This document shows positions 33,761-42,589 of a stretch of 64,000 nt of DNA, in pieces (position 1 is the first letter of the stretch; each line of letters begins with the position of its first letter). The notes beneath the pieces are model-generated. The model did no database searches. It was not told the DNA's origin and was given only the letters and a program-made list of their open reading frames with translations. This stretch comes from Oscillospiraceae bacterium (GTDB lineage Bacteria > Bacillota > Clostridia > Oscillospirales > Oscillospiraceae): the NCBI GenBank assembly GCA_015067835.1, contig SVLS01000001.1:117007-181006 (forward strand). The letters run 5' to 3'. The position numbers and the translations under genes are program-made.

Positions 33761-33793
33761 TCGCATTGCAAATCCGTCCCGGTGCAATGCGAT
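33761..33793 (-). terminator. riboswitch expression-platform hairpin
   Basis: ATCGCATTGCA and TGCAATGCGAT form an 11-bp stem between the TPP aptamer and thiT, followed on the minus strand by ATTTTATTT. It is likely the terminator that closes the gene when TPP is bound. Confidence 0.7.
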
Positions 33794-33810
33794 AATTTAC
33801 TCATCTATGC

Positions 33811-33903
33811 ATCTTTTCCTACGACGGTACTGACCGTATCAGGTTCACGGGTCTGGACTCTGAGCCCACTCTCAGCCGATTGCCACCGGCTCCCCGAAGA
33901 TCG
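33811..33903 (-). ncRNA. TPP riboswitch aptamer
   Basis: On the minus strand the aptamer shows the conserved TPP boxes in order: CGGGGAGCC, CTGAGAGTGGG, AGACCC, GTGAACCTGAT and CCGTCGTAGGAAAAG. The thiamine transporter gene follows directly. Confidence 0.95.
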
Positions 33904-33924
33904 ATTTGTTATGCGATTAAGGTT

Positions 33925-33952
33925 ATTATAACCTGTTTTGTCGATTTGTCAA
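33925..33952 (-). promoter_or_regulatory. promoter of the riboswitch-thiT unit
   Basis: TTGACA (33947-33952), a 16-bp spacer and TATAAT (33925-33930) on the minus strand, overlapping the end of the HIT gene and about 20 bases before the aptamer. Confidence 0.8.
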
Positions 33953-34287
33953 GCCATTTCCAACGTCAATTCCCGACCGCCGAGAATGTGGAAATGAAGA
34001 TGCTGCACCGTTTGACCGGCATCTGCACCGCAGTTGGAAACCACCCGGTAGCCGTTGACCAGTTTTTCGGCTGCAGCAATGGTGGGAATCACTTCAAAAA
34101 TATGGGCGACCACGGCGCTGTTTTCGGCTGTCACGCCGTCCACAGAAGGGATGTGCATCTTGGGAATTACCAGAATATGCGTCGGTGTCATAGGGTTGAT
34201 GTCCCGAAATGCAAGGACCGTCTCATCCTCATACACCTTGGTGGAGGGAATCTCCCCAGCGACAATTTTACAGAATAAGCAGTTCAT
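33949..34287 (-). CDS. HIT-family nucleotide hydrolase
   Basis: This 112-residue protein opens with MNCLFCKIVAGEIPSTKVYEDE and has the histidine triad QTVQHLHFHILGG. Such Hint-like enzymes cleave nucleoside phosphoramidates such as AMP-lysine and are widespread housekeeping proteins. I chose the start after AAAGGAGG; an upstream start would leave the family length. Confidence 0.95.
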   Translation of the reverse strand: MNCLFCKIVAGEIPSTKVYEDETVLAFRDINPMTPTHILVIPKMHIPSVDGVTAENSAVVAHIFEVIPTIAAAEKLVNGYRVVSNCGADAGQTVQHLHFHILGGRELTLEMA

Positions 34288-34446
34288 AATACTTCCTCCT
34301 TTTGGTATTTTCTTCATTGTAACACAGCTTTCCCCAACTGGCAACGGCATCCGAAAATTTTTTCTTTGCCGCTGCCCCCTTTCGTGGAGTTTCCCATTTT
34401 TGCCGTTTTACAATAGGACGCAGAAAGCACCAAGGGAGGAATGGCG

Positions 34447-35229
34447 ATGCAATGTCAAAAACTGAAAACTTATATGGAAACCGGAAGGGTCGTTTTTCTT
34501 CCGGCACGGGCCATTCGGCCCAATCCCGCCCAGCCGCGGCAGATATTCCGGGAGGATTCTCTGGAGGAATTGGCCAATTCCATCCGTCAGCACGGCATTT
34601 TGCAGCCGCTGTCCGTTCGCCGCAGCGGGGCAGGCTATGAGCTGATTGCCGGCGAACGCCGCCTGCGTGCCGGTCAGCTGGCCGGTCTGACGGAAATTCC
34701 CTGCATTATTATGAATATGGACGAGCAGGAGTCCTCTATGGCGGCAATGATTGAAAATTTACAGCGGCAGGATTTGGATTTTGTAGAGGAGGCCACCGGC
34801 ATCGCGCGATTGATGGAGCTATGCTCCCTCAGTCAGGAGCAGGTAGCACGAATGCTTGGAAAAAGCCAAAGCGCCATTGCCAACAAATTGCGGATTCTGC
34901 GCCACAGTTCCCGGGTTTTGGAGGCGCTGCGCCAATCACAGCTCACCGAGCGCCACGCCCGTGCTCTTCTGAAGCTGAATGACGAGGGAGAGAAGCTGCG
35001 CGCCATCGCTGTCATTGCCCGGCTGGAGATGAATGTTTCCCGGGCTGAAAAGTATATTGAGGACTTGCGCACCGGACAGTTGGAAAAGCCGCCCCGGATA
35101 AATGTGGGGGCTTTTTTGCAAAGCTTAAACCAATCCCTGCAAAAAATTCAGTCCTCCGGCATCAGCGCCGTTTCCGAGCGACGGGAAACGGAAAAGGAAA
35201 TTGTGCTGACCATCACCATCCCAAAATAA
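34447..35229 (+). CDS. ParB/Noc-like DNA-binding protein
   Basis: This 260-residue protein has the ParB N-terminal box (IRPNPAQPRQIFREDSLEELANSIRQHGILQPLSVRR), the CTP-binding GERRLRAGQLAG motif and MIENLQRQDLDFVEEATGI, then the helix-turn-helix (LSQEQVARMLGKSQSAIANKLRIL). No ParA lies beside it, so a Noc-type or orphan role in nucleoid occlusion or partition is likely. The second ATG is preferred because it lies seven bases after GGGAGG. Confidence 0.88.
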   Translation: MQCQKLKTYMETGRVVFLPARAIRPNPAQPRQIFREDSLEELANSIRQHGILQPLSVRRSGAGYELIAGERRLRAGQLAGLTEIPCIIMNMDEQESSMAAMIENLQRQDLDFVEEATGIARLMELCSLSQEQVARMLGKSQSAIANKLRILRHSSRVLEALRQSQLTERHARALLKLNDEGEKLRAIAVIARLEMNVSRAEKYIEDLRTGQLEKPPRINVGAFLQSLNQSLQKIQSSGISAVSERRETEKEIVLTITIPK

Positions 35230-35233
35230 GCCG

Positions 35234-35261
35234 AAAAAGGTCTGCCGAGGCAGACCTTTTT
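35234..35261. terminator. bidirectional terminator
   Basis: AAAAAGGTCTGCC-ga-GGCAGACCTTTTT between the convergent ParB-like and M3 peptidase genes. Confidence 0.95.
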
Positions 35262-36866
35262 CTATTTGAGTATCCCCTCCAGGGTTTGGCGCACAGATGC
35301 CATACGCCCCGGTAAAAAGGGGCTTTGAAGCCCGGCTTCCTGTACAAATTCCAGAAAATACTGCTTTTCCGTGGTCAGCTCCCGCTCCAACAATGCCAGA
35401 CCGCTGCCGGCTTGCGCCTGCTCCATCTGGTACAGCTGAAATGCCGCATCATTGCTGACTACATAGCTGACAATGTACATTGGGTCCGTGAAAAAATGCC
35501 CAATCAACACAAAATCCCGACTGTCCCAATCCCAGCTGTCGAAGCCGAAGCTCCTGCCAATCTGCTCGTAAAGGGCCTGAACATTTTCAACGGTCAGCTC
35601 CTCTTCATTCAACTGATACACCTGTTGTTCAAACAACGCATAAGCCGCCTGCTCTATGTAAATCCGCAGGCAGTCCCGCATTTTCAGCTGCTGTAATGCC
35701 GGCGATGCGCCGCCGTAGGAAAGGCTGAGATATTCCATTCCCTGAGAGAACACCTCTGCCACATCGATGCCGCTGATGTTTCCGCCGGTAGCATAATCCT
35801 GGCAGAAATGTCCGAATTCGTGGGCGAAGGTCAGCTTGTCGTATTGCGTCCCTGAGGGATTGACAAATACAAAGGGTGCCGCATAATCCGTCAGGTATAT
35901 TTCAAAAGAGCCGTCGTATTTCCGATCGCTGTAGGTAATGTCATACAGCCCCGCCTGCCGCAGCAGGATAAACGCCTGCTGGACAGCGCCGCCCATTTTC
36001 TTTGACGCTTTCTCCACATAGGAAAAGGTGTCATTCTGACTGCACAGCTGATTCTCCCCCTCCAGCGTTTGGTTTTCCACCTGCCGGTAAAGAGGTGCAA
36101 GCTCCCGTCCGATTTCTGTCAGATACGCCTGCGCCTGAGACGGCGTATAGTCCCGATAATGGTAATAATCATAGGCAAAGGTAGGATAATCCTCATAGCC
36201 CAGATATTGAGCCACCTCCTGCCGCAAGGCAATCAAATCCACATATACCTGCGCCATCTGCTGGCCGTAGGTGGAAAAATAGGCATCAGAATAATAAACC
36301 TCTTCCTGGGCTTGGGTGCACAACTCGTAGTATTGCTCCTTCAGCTCCGCCTCCCGGTTCATCAGGCTGGTAAAGGTCTCATCCCAAAGGACTTCCCCCT
36401 CATAGGCATCGAAAAAGTCCGGCCCGAAGGCTTCTGTTTTTTCCATCTCCTCCTTCAAGGGACAGTCTGCCAGCGTAGAAAACAGCTCTTCCAGTCCTGC
36501 CTCCGCCACGCTGGTATTTTCCATACAGAAGCTGTACTCTGCCTCCCATTGGCTGTCCGTCATATCCCGGAAATAGTAAATGCTGGCCAAATTGTAATTG
36601 GTGTAGAAGCTGTTATACAGTCTGTAGAATTCCAGCGCCTGATTTACCAAAACCTGTGCATCCGTTTCCGTTTTGGAGTTTTCACAGCAGGTTTGCAGCG
36701 CCTGCTCCATTTTGTCCATATCCGGTCGGGTGTATTTCATTTCCGAGAAGGGCGTCACCGTCTGTGCGCCGATTTCTCCTAATAGCTCATTCCAGTCCCA
36801 CTTGCTGCAGCCAGTGAATAACAGCACCACCGCCAGCAGCAACGCAATCCATCTCATTCTTTTCAA
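35262..36866 (-). CDS. M3-family oligopeptidase, lipoprotein
   Basis: Starting at TTG eight bases after GGAGG, the 534-residue product has a lipoprotein signal (ALLLAVVLLFTGCSKWDW) and a M3-type metallopeptidase domain. The zinc motif is FAHEFGHFCQDYATGG, and the third ligand glutamate lies in GIDVAEVFSQGMEYL. M3 enzymes are usually cytoplasmic oligoendopeptidases, so the lipid anchor is notable: this one should act outside the membrane on short peptides. It stands alone between two terminators. Confidence 0.85.
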   Translation of the reverse strand: MKRMRWIALLLAVVLLFTGCSKWDWNELLGEIGAQTVTPFSEMKYTRPDMDKMEQALQTCCENSKTETDAQVLVNQALEFYRLYNSFYTNYNLASIYYFRDMTDSQWEAEYSFCMENTSVAEAGLEELFSTLADCPLKEEMEKTEAFGPDFFDAYEGEVLWDETFTSLMNREAELKEQYYELCTQAQEEVYYSDAYFSTYGQQMAQVYVDLIALRQEVAQYLGYEDYPTFAYDYYHYRDYTPSQAQAYLTEIGRELAPLYRQVENQTLEGENQLCSQNDTFSYVEKASKKMGGAVQQAFILLRQAGLYDITYSDRKYDGSFEIYLTDYAAPFVFVNPSGTQYDKLTFAHEFGHFCQDYATGGNISGIDVAEVFSQGMEYLSLSYGGASPALQQLKMRDCLRIYIEQAAYALFEQQVYQLNEEELTVENVQALYEQIGRSFGFDSWDWDSRDFVLIGHFFTDPMYIVSYVVSNDAAFQLYQMEQAQAGSGLALLERELTTEKQYFLEFVQEAGLQSPFLPGRMASVRQTLEGILK

Positions 36867-37002
36867 GAATATCCCCTCCTTTTTTTCAGAATAGCATAAA
36901 AAAGCCCTGAAATCAACAGCATTGCCTTTTTCTGACGGTGATGCATAAAACTCCCCCGGATGGCAAACAATACCTCTGAACATCAATCCAAGGAGGTTTT
37001 TT

Positions 37003-38208
37003 ATGTTCTCAAAACCAATCCTGCGCATCTGCTCTTTGCTTGTCTGCCTGCTTCTTCTTTGTGTCAGCGTGGCAGCTGTGGAAGTGGACTGCGACAGCAC
37101 CTACTGCTTCAGCGCCGAAGATTTTTCGGAGGAAGAAGCACTTATGGGCATCTGCATCACCGGTCTTCCTGATGCGGATGTGGGCACCATTATGTTGGGC
37201 AACCGGGTTCTGCGCCCCGGTGACATTCTCACCGCCGGTCAGGTTGCACAGATGACCTTTTCCCCTCTGCGCTCCGAGGTGGACCGGGAGGCAACGGTCA
37301 CATATCTGCCCATTTATGAAAACCGGGTAGCACCCACCGCCACCGCTGTGATTACCGTACGGGGCAAGGTGGATCAGGTTCCCATCGCGGAGGATTTCAC
37401 GGTAGAAACCTACAAAAATCTTCCCAACGAGGGGACGCTGAAGGCAACCGACCCGGAGGGCAAAACGATGAGCTATTCTGTTTTGCGTCAGCCCAAGCGG
37501 GGCAATGTGGAGCTTCGTGCCGACGGCACCTTCCTCTATACGCCCAAAAAGAATAAGGTAGGCGTGGATTCCTTCACCTATACCGCCACCGACCCGGCAG
37601 GAAATGTCTCCCGGGAAGCAACGGTGACCATCAGTATTCTGAAGCCCAGCGATGCCACCTTCTATGCCGACACCTGGAATTCTGCGTGTCGTTTTGAGGC
37701 AGAATGGATGAAAAATACCGGCTTGTTCGTAGGTGAACGGGTGGGCGGTGCTCTCTGCTTCCGGGAAACCAGTACCGTCAGCAAGGGAGATTTTCTGACA
37801 ATGATGGTGAAAACCCTGGGCATCCCTGTGGATGAAAACGCCACCTTCACCGGCTACACCGATGAAGCCCCCACTTGGCTGCAGCCTTATCTGGCCGCAG
37901 CGATGCGTGCCGGATTGACGGCAAAGCTGCCGGTATCCGAAACCGGCGCATTTGGAGCAGAAGATCCCATTTCCGGCGCAGAAGCAGCTGTGATGCTGCA
38001 AAACGCTATGGATTTGTCCATTTCTGCCAATTCCGTTCTGGTGGATAAGGAAACCCCTGACTGGGCAACCGCCGCCGTCATTGCCATGAATGACAACGGC
38101 ATTCCCGTTAACGGAACTGCGCAGCTGACCCGGGCAGATGTGGCTGTGATTTTGTATCGCGCTCATTGCCTTGCATCCCGGGCTCCGGGCCTTGCCTTAT
38201 ACCACTAA
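37003..38208 (+). CDS. surface protein with cadherin-like and SLH domains
   Basis: This 401-residue protein has a signal peptide (ILRICSLLVCLLLLCVSVAAV), a first beta-rich domain, a cadherin-like Ig domain (VPIAEDFTVETYKNLPNEG, then LKATDPEG and YTPKKNKVGVDSFTYTATDP) and, from about 215, S-layer-homology repeats (LGIPVDENATFTGYTDEAPTW, then YLAAAMRAGLTAKLPVS). SLH domains bind pyruvylated wall polymers, so the protein should be attached non-covalently to the wall. It starts after AAGGAGG. Confidence 0.85.
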   Translation: MFSKPILRICSLLVCLLLLCVSVAAVEVDCDSTYCFSAEDFSEEEALMGICITGLPDADVGTIMLGNRVLRPGDILTAGQVAQMTFSPLRSEVDREATVTYLPIYENRVAPTATAVITVRGKVDQVPIAEDFTVETYKNLPNEGTLKATDPEGKTMSYSVLRQPKRGNVELRADGTFLYTPKKNKVGVDSFTYTATDPAGNVSREATVTISILKPSDATFYADTWNSACRFEAEWMKNTGLFVGERVGGALCFRETSTVSKGDFLTMMVKTLGIPVDENATFTGYTDEAPTWLQPYLAAAMRAGLTAKLPVSETGAFGAEDPISGAEAAVMLQNAMDLSISANSVLVDKETPDWATAAVIAMNDNGIPVNGTAQLTRADVAVILYRAHCLASRAPGLALYH

Positions 38209-38213
38209 AGTAC

Positions 38214-38240
38214 AAGCCGCACTGAAATTCAGTGCGGCTT
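38214..38240 (+). terminator. terminator of the SLH protein gene
   Basis: AAGCCGCACTGA-aat-TCAGTGCGGCTT followed by CTTTTGC. It also lies just past the ACP gene on the minus strand. Confidence 0.9.
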
Positions 38241-38252
38241 CTTTTGCATTTC

Positions 38253-38495
38253 TTATGCAGTTTTCTTGTCAGCGATGTATTTTACAATATCGCCAACGGT
38301 GCGGAACTGGGAAAAGTCCTCATTGGCAAAGTGCAAAGAGAATTTTTCCTCAATGGCCAGCGCCATATACAGCATAGAAATGGAGGTCATTCCCAAATCT
38401 GTAAACAGACCGGTGTCCTCCTGAATACTGTTCAAGTCCACATCTCCACCGTAGATATTGGCGAAAATTTCCTTCAATTCCTTCAGAATATCCAT
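38253..38495 (-). CDS. acyl carrier protein
   Basis: This 80-residue protein has the phosphopantetheine site in LFTDLGMTSISMLYMALAIEE, with serine after DLGMT. It is the last gene of the minus-strand lipid operon and follows an acyltransferase gene by 16 bases. A dedicated carrier beside two PlsC-type acyltransferases and an AMP ligase suggests acyl transfer to a special product rather than bulk lipid synthesis. It starts after GAGGAAA. Confidence 0.85.
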   Translation of the reverse strand: MDILKELKEIFANIYGGDVDLNSIQEDTGLFTDLGMTSISMLYMALAIEEKFSLHFANEDFSQFRTVGDIVKYIADKKTA

Positions 38496-38511
38496 CGTCT
38501 TTCCTCGCAAT

Positions 38512-39162
38512 TCACTTTGTTGCAGCCTGCATTTCCTCGCAAGCTGCCATACAGCGGTTCATACTGTCCCGCATTTTGCTTGTCAGCGCATCAATTTGCC
38601 GCATACCGCCGGCACGCATTTCCTCATCCATCACAATCGGATCTGCGATGACCGCCACCCGACGGGAAAAGAAATGCTTCGCCTTGGGGATGTACACCGG
38701 CACGATTTGCGCACCGGACTGCAGTGCAATCAACGCCGCACCGCTTTTAATATGGTCGATGGCGCTGTCGCTTTGAATTTGTCCCTGGGGGAAAATCGAC
38801 ACCAAACGACCGCCCTTCAACACATCCACCGCCTGGTGAATGGCCTTGATGTCAAAAGCCGTCCGGTCAATCCGGATGCAGCCCATTCCCTTAAGCAGCA
38901 GGCTGCGAAATTTCCCCTTCATAACCTCCTCCGAGGCCAGAAAGTACATTCTTCTGTACCAGAAGCAAACGCCGGTGGTAAAAGGGTCTACAAAGCCGGT
39001 GTGATTGGCGACAATGACCGCCGGGCCTTTCAGCTTTCCCTTGTAAGGCTTTCCGTCTACGGTCAGCCGCTTCATTCTGAAAATGAGCAGCAGCGGCGCG
39101 CATACCAGACGGCCTAAGTCCATGGGAAATCTTTTGAAATCAAAAAGTCTAGCCTTTTTCAT
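38512..39162 (-). CDS. PlsC-type acyltransferase
   Basis: This 216-residue protein has the 1-acylglycerol-3-phosphate acyltransferase motifs: VIVANHTGFVDPFT (NHxxxxD catalytic pair), IRIDRTAFD, VSIFPQGQIQSDS (in place of the usual EGT) and VPVYIPKAKHF. The glutamine in FPQGQ replaces the usual glutamate and is shared in kind by the upstream paralogue (FPQGR), which hints at a changed acceptor. It overlaps that paralogue by 14 bases. Confidence 0.85.
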   Translation of the reverse strand: MKKARLFDFKRFPMDLGRLVCAPLLLIFRMKRLTVDGKPYKGKLKGPAVIVANHTGFVDPFTTGVCFWYRRMYFLASEEVMKGKFRSLLLKGMGCIRIDRTAFDIKAIHQAVDVLKGGRLVSIFPQGQIQSDSAIDHIKSGAALIALQSGAQIVPVYIPKAKHFFSRRVAVIADPIVMDEEMRAGGMRQIDALTSKMRDSMNRCMAACEEMQAATK

Positions 39163-39796
39163 TGTCCACCTTCTCCAATTCCTGCTTCAGCTCATAAACG
39201 GCATTTTCCAGATAGGCTCTTAATTCCTCTATTTTTTCCATCCCCGGATTTTCCTCCGGGCAGAGGCTGCGCAGGTAGATGGGCTTGCCAATGACCACAT
39301 TGGCTCTTTTCAGGGGATGGTATACACCATCGGTATACACCGGAATAATGGGGCTGTCTGTGCGCAGGCCGATATAGACAGCGCTGGGCTTAAAGGCAAA
39401 GGGCTTGCCGTTCACCGGAAGTCTTCCCTGTGGAAAAATTCCAACCGTATGATTCTGCTCCAGTGCCTCCACTGTCCGCCCCACAAAGCTGAAGTCAAAG
39501 GCATCCCGGTCGACGAAAATGCCGCCCAGCTTGTAAAGAAACCAGGAAAACAGCTTTCCCTTTGCAAACAGCACCTCCGCCATCAGAAAGCTGATGTTCC
39601 GGAAGGGAAATACAATCAAGTACAGGACAAAATCCATCAAAGATGTGTGGTTGGACATTAAAATACAGGGCTTTGGCAATTTTTTCGACGCACCCGGTGC
39701 CAGATGCACCTTCGGCTTCAAAAACAGCCATCCCGGGACAAAGCCCGTCAGCTTTACAAAAGCCTGTACCAATTTACTGGGTTTTGTATGTTGCAT
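39149..39796 (-). CDS. PlsC-type acyltransferase
   Basis: This 215-residue second acyltransferase has ILMSNHTSLMDFVLYLIVF, FVDRDAFDF, VGIFPQGRLPVNG and IPVYTDGVYH. It has FPQGR where canonical PlsC enzymes have PEGTR. It sits between the AMP ligase-ACP gene (three bases away) and the downstream PlsC paralogue. The two probably act in sequence or on two positions of the same acceptor. Confidence 0.85.
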   Translation of the reverse strand: MQHTKPSKLVQAFVKLTGFVPGWLFLKPKVHLAPGASKKLPKPCILMSNHTSLMDFVLYLIVFPFRNISFLMAEVLFAKGKLFSWFLYKLGGIFVDRDAFDFSFVGRTVEALEQNHTVGIFPQGRLPVNGKPFAFKPSAVYIGLRTDSPIIPVYTDGVYHPLKRANVVIGKPIYLRSLCPEENPGMEKIEELRAYLENAVYELKQELEKVDNEKG

Positions 39797-39799
39797 TGC

Positions 39800-41719
39800 T
39801 TATTTATGCCTCTCTATATATTCATACAAATCGTTGACGGTATAGCAATTCTTGCCGTCAAGAATGTTGGTGACAGAAAAATGATTTTCAATCTCCAGCA
39901 TCAGCGACAGGTATTCCAGACTGCTGGCGCCCAAATCAAAGATGAAGTTGGCGTCGTTGGCAATAGCATCCGCAGGGCGCTTCAAAATCTTTGCTACCAC
40001 CGCCTTGATTTCTGCTTCCAGCGCCTGATTGTCGTGGGCAGCCGCTTCCACCGCCTTTGCTTGAGCAAAGGGTGTCAGCCGGATGCTACCGTTTTTCACT
40101 TCCCGTGCAATGTAGCTTCTGGAAAGCTTCACAGCATTTTTCGACATCAGGTCATCCTGCGTGATGAAAAATGCCTGAACGGCGGTGGTGGCAGGAAGGC
40201 TGCTGTTGACCTGATAAATCTGCTGAATCATTTGCTCCAGCGCTTCCTGAGAAATGCCGGCACCCACCTTGACGACCATCGTAACTGTTTCTTTTCCGTT
40301 GACTTCCATTCCCAAAATGGAGAAGGAGCCGGAGGGCAGGAAGGAAAATTCCTTTTCCAGCAGGTCGGGGTTGACGTTTTCACCGTTTTCTCCGATGATG
40401 ACATCGCTCATACGACCCTTGATATAATAATCGCCATTTACAATTTCCACCAGGTCGCCGCTGTCATACCAGCCTTCCACATCGGCATAATTGCCGTCGC
40501 GGTAGATTCCCTGACAAATGGAGCGTCCGCGGATCAGCAGCGTACCCTTTTCAGAAATATCGTACTCGACTGAGCCGAAGGGCTGACCGATGCAGTTGGA
40601 ATTGGTATATTTGGGCTTTACCCGCAACTCCACAGAGGTGATACCCACCTCACTCATTCCGTAGCCGTTGTGCAGAGAATAGCCGATGGAATTCAGAAGC
40701 TGCAGCGTAGAGCTGCGAATGTAGCTGCCGCCGCTGATACAGAAGCAGATGCTGGGTCCAAAAACAGAATCCTGCACCCGGGAAAGCAGCTTGCGTGCCG
40801 CAAACTGACCCAGACCAAAATGGAAATTCTGCAGCTTTTCGCAAAGCCTTGCGGCTTTGCGGAACTTGTCCTGCTCCTTTTGCTCCAGCTTGGAGATTTC
40901 CTCTGTAATGCTGTCCTCCACGCTGTGCCAAAACAGCGGGACGGCAAAAATATGGGTAACCTGATGCCGCCGGCAGGTCTTGGTAATGGTCTCGGGCGCA
41001 TAGTTTTGCAGAAAAACCAATGTACAGCCGAAAAAGACGAACCAGAAATAAACGGCAAACAGACCGAATACATGATAGAATGGCAAAAATGCCAGTTGCT
41101 TCAACTCTCCTCTGTATGTATCTGCAATTTGCGGGCATCTTTTCACAATATCTCCGGAATTGAGCAGCTGCTCCACAATCTTCCTTCCCGTGTAATAGCA
41201 AACCACCGGCTTCAGCCCGGTAGCCGAGGTAGAAAGGGCAAAGCCGTCTGCAAATGCACCGGCAAAATCGCCCTCGCTCTGCCCGCTTTCCAGCTGCGCA
41301 ACGGTGAGATACTGCGCAGGCAGTCCACCCTCCTCCGCCGCAATGACCGTGCGGATGGACAATATCTTCAAAAACTCCTCCGTTAGTGTGGCAGGATGGC
41401 GCATATTAATCAGAAAGGGTTGATTTCCGCTTCTGAGAACCGCCCAAAAGGCAACAATCCAGCTGACGCTGTTTTCCATTGCAATACCTACATATTGACC
41501 GTCACCGCCAATGCGCCGGTTCAGCTCCGCAGAAGCCTTTTCAATTCTCTTGCGAACATCCCCGAAGGTATGCTTTTTGATGCAAAATCCGTCATTTTCC
41601 TCTGCCAGGATTCTGCTGTCGTCGCTGAACATAATTTCATAGACGGTCTGCAGGGTGTAATCACGCCCCTGCAAAACTCCCAGCCGCTGATTGAATAATT
41701 TTCTAATGTCTTTTTTCAC
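39800..41719 (-). CDS. AMP-forming ligase fused to an acyl carrier domain
   Basis: This 639-residue protein starts with GTG after GAGGTG. The adenylation domain has a degenerate ATP loop (ALSTSATGLKPVVCYYTG), NGYGMSEVGITSVEL, GWYDSGDLVEI and IKGRMSDVIIGENGENVNP. Residues about 565-639 form an acyl carrier domain with FIFDLGASSLEYLSLMLEIE. It should activate a carboxylic acid (probably a fatty acid) and load it onto its own carrier domain or the separate ACP. The loop change (SAT for SGT) may lower or alter activity. Confidence 0.82.
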   Translation of the reverse strand: MKKDIRKLFNQRLGVLQGRDYTLQTVYEIMFSDDSRILAEENDGFCIKKHTFGDVRKRIEKASAELNRRIGGDGQYVGIAMENSVSWIVAFWAVLRSGNQPFLINMRHPATLTEEFLKILSIRTVIAAEEGGLPAQYLTVAQLESGQSEGDFAGAFADGFALSTSATGLKPVVCYYTGRKIVEQLLNSGDIVKRCPQIADTYRGELKQLAFLPFYHVFGLFAVYFWFVFFGCTLVFLQNYAPETITKTCRRHQVTHIFAVPLFWHSVEDSITEEISKLEQKEQDKFRKAARLCEKLQNFHFGLGQFAARKLLSRVQDSVFGPSICFCISGGSYIRSSTLQLLNSIGYSLHNGYGMSEVGITSVELRVKPKYTNSNCIGQPFGSVEYDISEKGTLLIRGRSICQGIYRDGNYADVEGWYDSGDLVEIVNGDYYIKGRMSDVIIGENGENVNPDLLEKEFSFLPSGSFSILGMEVNGKETVTMVVKVGAGISQEALEQMIQQIYQVNSSLPATTAVQAFFITQDDLMSKNAVKLSRSYIAREVKNGSIRLTPFAQAKAVEAAAHDNQALEAEIKAVVAKILKRPADAIANDANFIFDLGASSLEYLSLMLEIENHFSVTNILDGKNCYTVNDLYEYIERHK

Positions 41720-41734
41720 ATTTACACCTCGGAT

Positions 41735-42589
41735 TTATGCCCCCGCACTTACCAGCTCTTCGAAGGTAACGAATTCATAGCCCTCCTCCTGGAGCATTTC
41801 GATGATGGAAACAATCCGGGATGGGAAGGTTTTTACACCCTGAGACAGGTAATATCTGTCATAGCTCTTCAGCCCCTTGATTTTCGGCACTTTTTTCCGG
41901 GACAGCTCAAAGGGATGGAGATAGAACACATAGTAATCGTGGGTCTTTATGTACTTTTTAATAACCGGCTTAACCAACGCCCAATTCATCAGGCGGGTAT
42001 AGCCGCCGCCGCTTAAGGGGATATGCTGACCCAGAATATCCTGGCAGGCAAGGCCGAATTCATAGAATTTATCGTTGCGGTATACGCCGGACAGCTCGCT
42101 GTCAAAATTGGACAATTCCCAGTGGGGTGCATAGCGGGCTTGGGAGCATTGATTGTAGCTGGCGTCATATTTGAAGCCCAGCTTCCGCAATACATTCAAC
42201 TGCTCTGTGCTCAGGGAAAAGAAGGGTGCGCGGAAGCCTTCGATGGCGACATGGAACATATCCTCCAGCTTCTTCTTGGCCAACTGCGTCCGCTCGCAAA
42301 AGCTCTGCTCATCCACAAACTTCAAAGGCGTGTGGTCGAAGCCGTGCAGCGCCAGTTTATGCCCACGTCTAATATATTCGGCAATATTATCTTTCATGCG
42401 CTCCGCTGCACCGCAAAGGGTGAACATCGTCGCTTTGATGTTATATCTTTCCAACAGGCGGATGTATTCATCCAGACCGTCCAGCATATCCTCTTTCGGT
42501 GTGACCCCCATGTCGCTGATACAGCCTGTATCGGAAAAGCATTCCACATCAATGGTAAATACAGCGTACTTTTTCTTATTTGTTGGCAT
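41735..42589 (-). CDS. polysaccharide deacetylase (NodB-type)
   Basis: This 284-residue protein has the NodB catalytic boxes: YAVFTIDVECFSD (general-base aspartate), HKLALHGFDHTPL (the metal-binding H-x3-H, here HGFDH), FRAPFFSL and YYVFYLHPFEL. It has no signal peptide, so it acts in the cytosol, which suits deacetylation of a lipid-linked or glycolipid precursor. It lies directly between the hydrolase and AMP-ligase genes. The start abuts the upstream stop. Confidence 0.85.
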   Translation of the reverse strand: MPTNKKKYAVFTIDVECFSDTGCISDMGVTPKEDMLDGLDEYIRLLERYNIKATMFTLCGAAERMKDNIAEYIRRGHKLALHGFDHTPLKFVDEQSFCERTQLAKKKLEDMFHVAIEGFRAPFFSLSTEQLNVLRKLGFKYDASYNQCSQARYAPHWELSNFDSELSGVYRNDKFYEFGLACQDILGQHIPLSGGGYTRLMNWALVKPVIKKYIKTHDYYVFYLHPFELSRKKVPKIKGLKSYDRYYLSQGVKTFPSRIVSIIEMLQEEGYEFVTFEELVSAGA

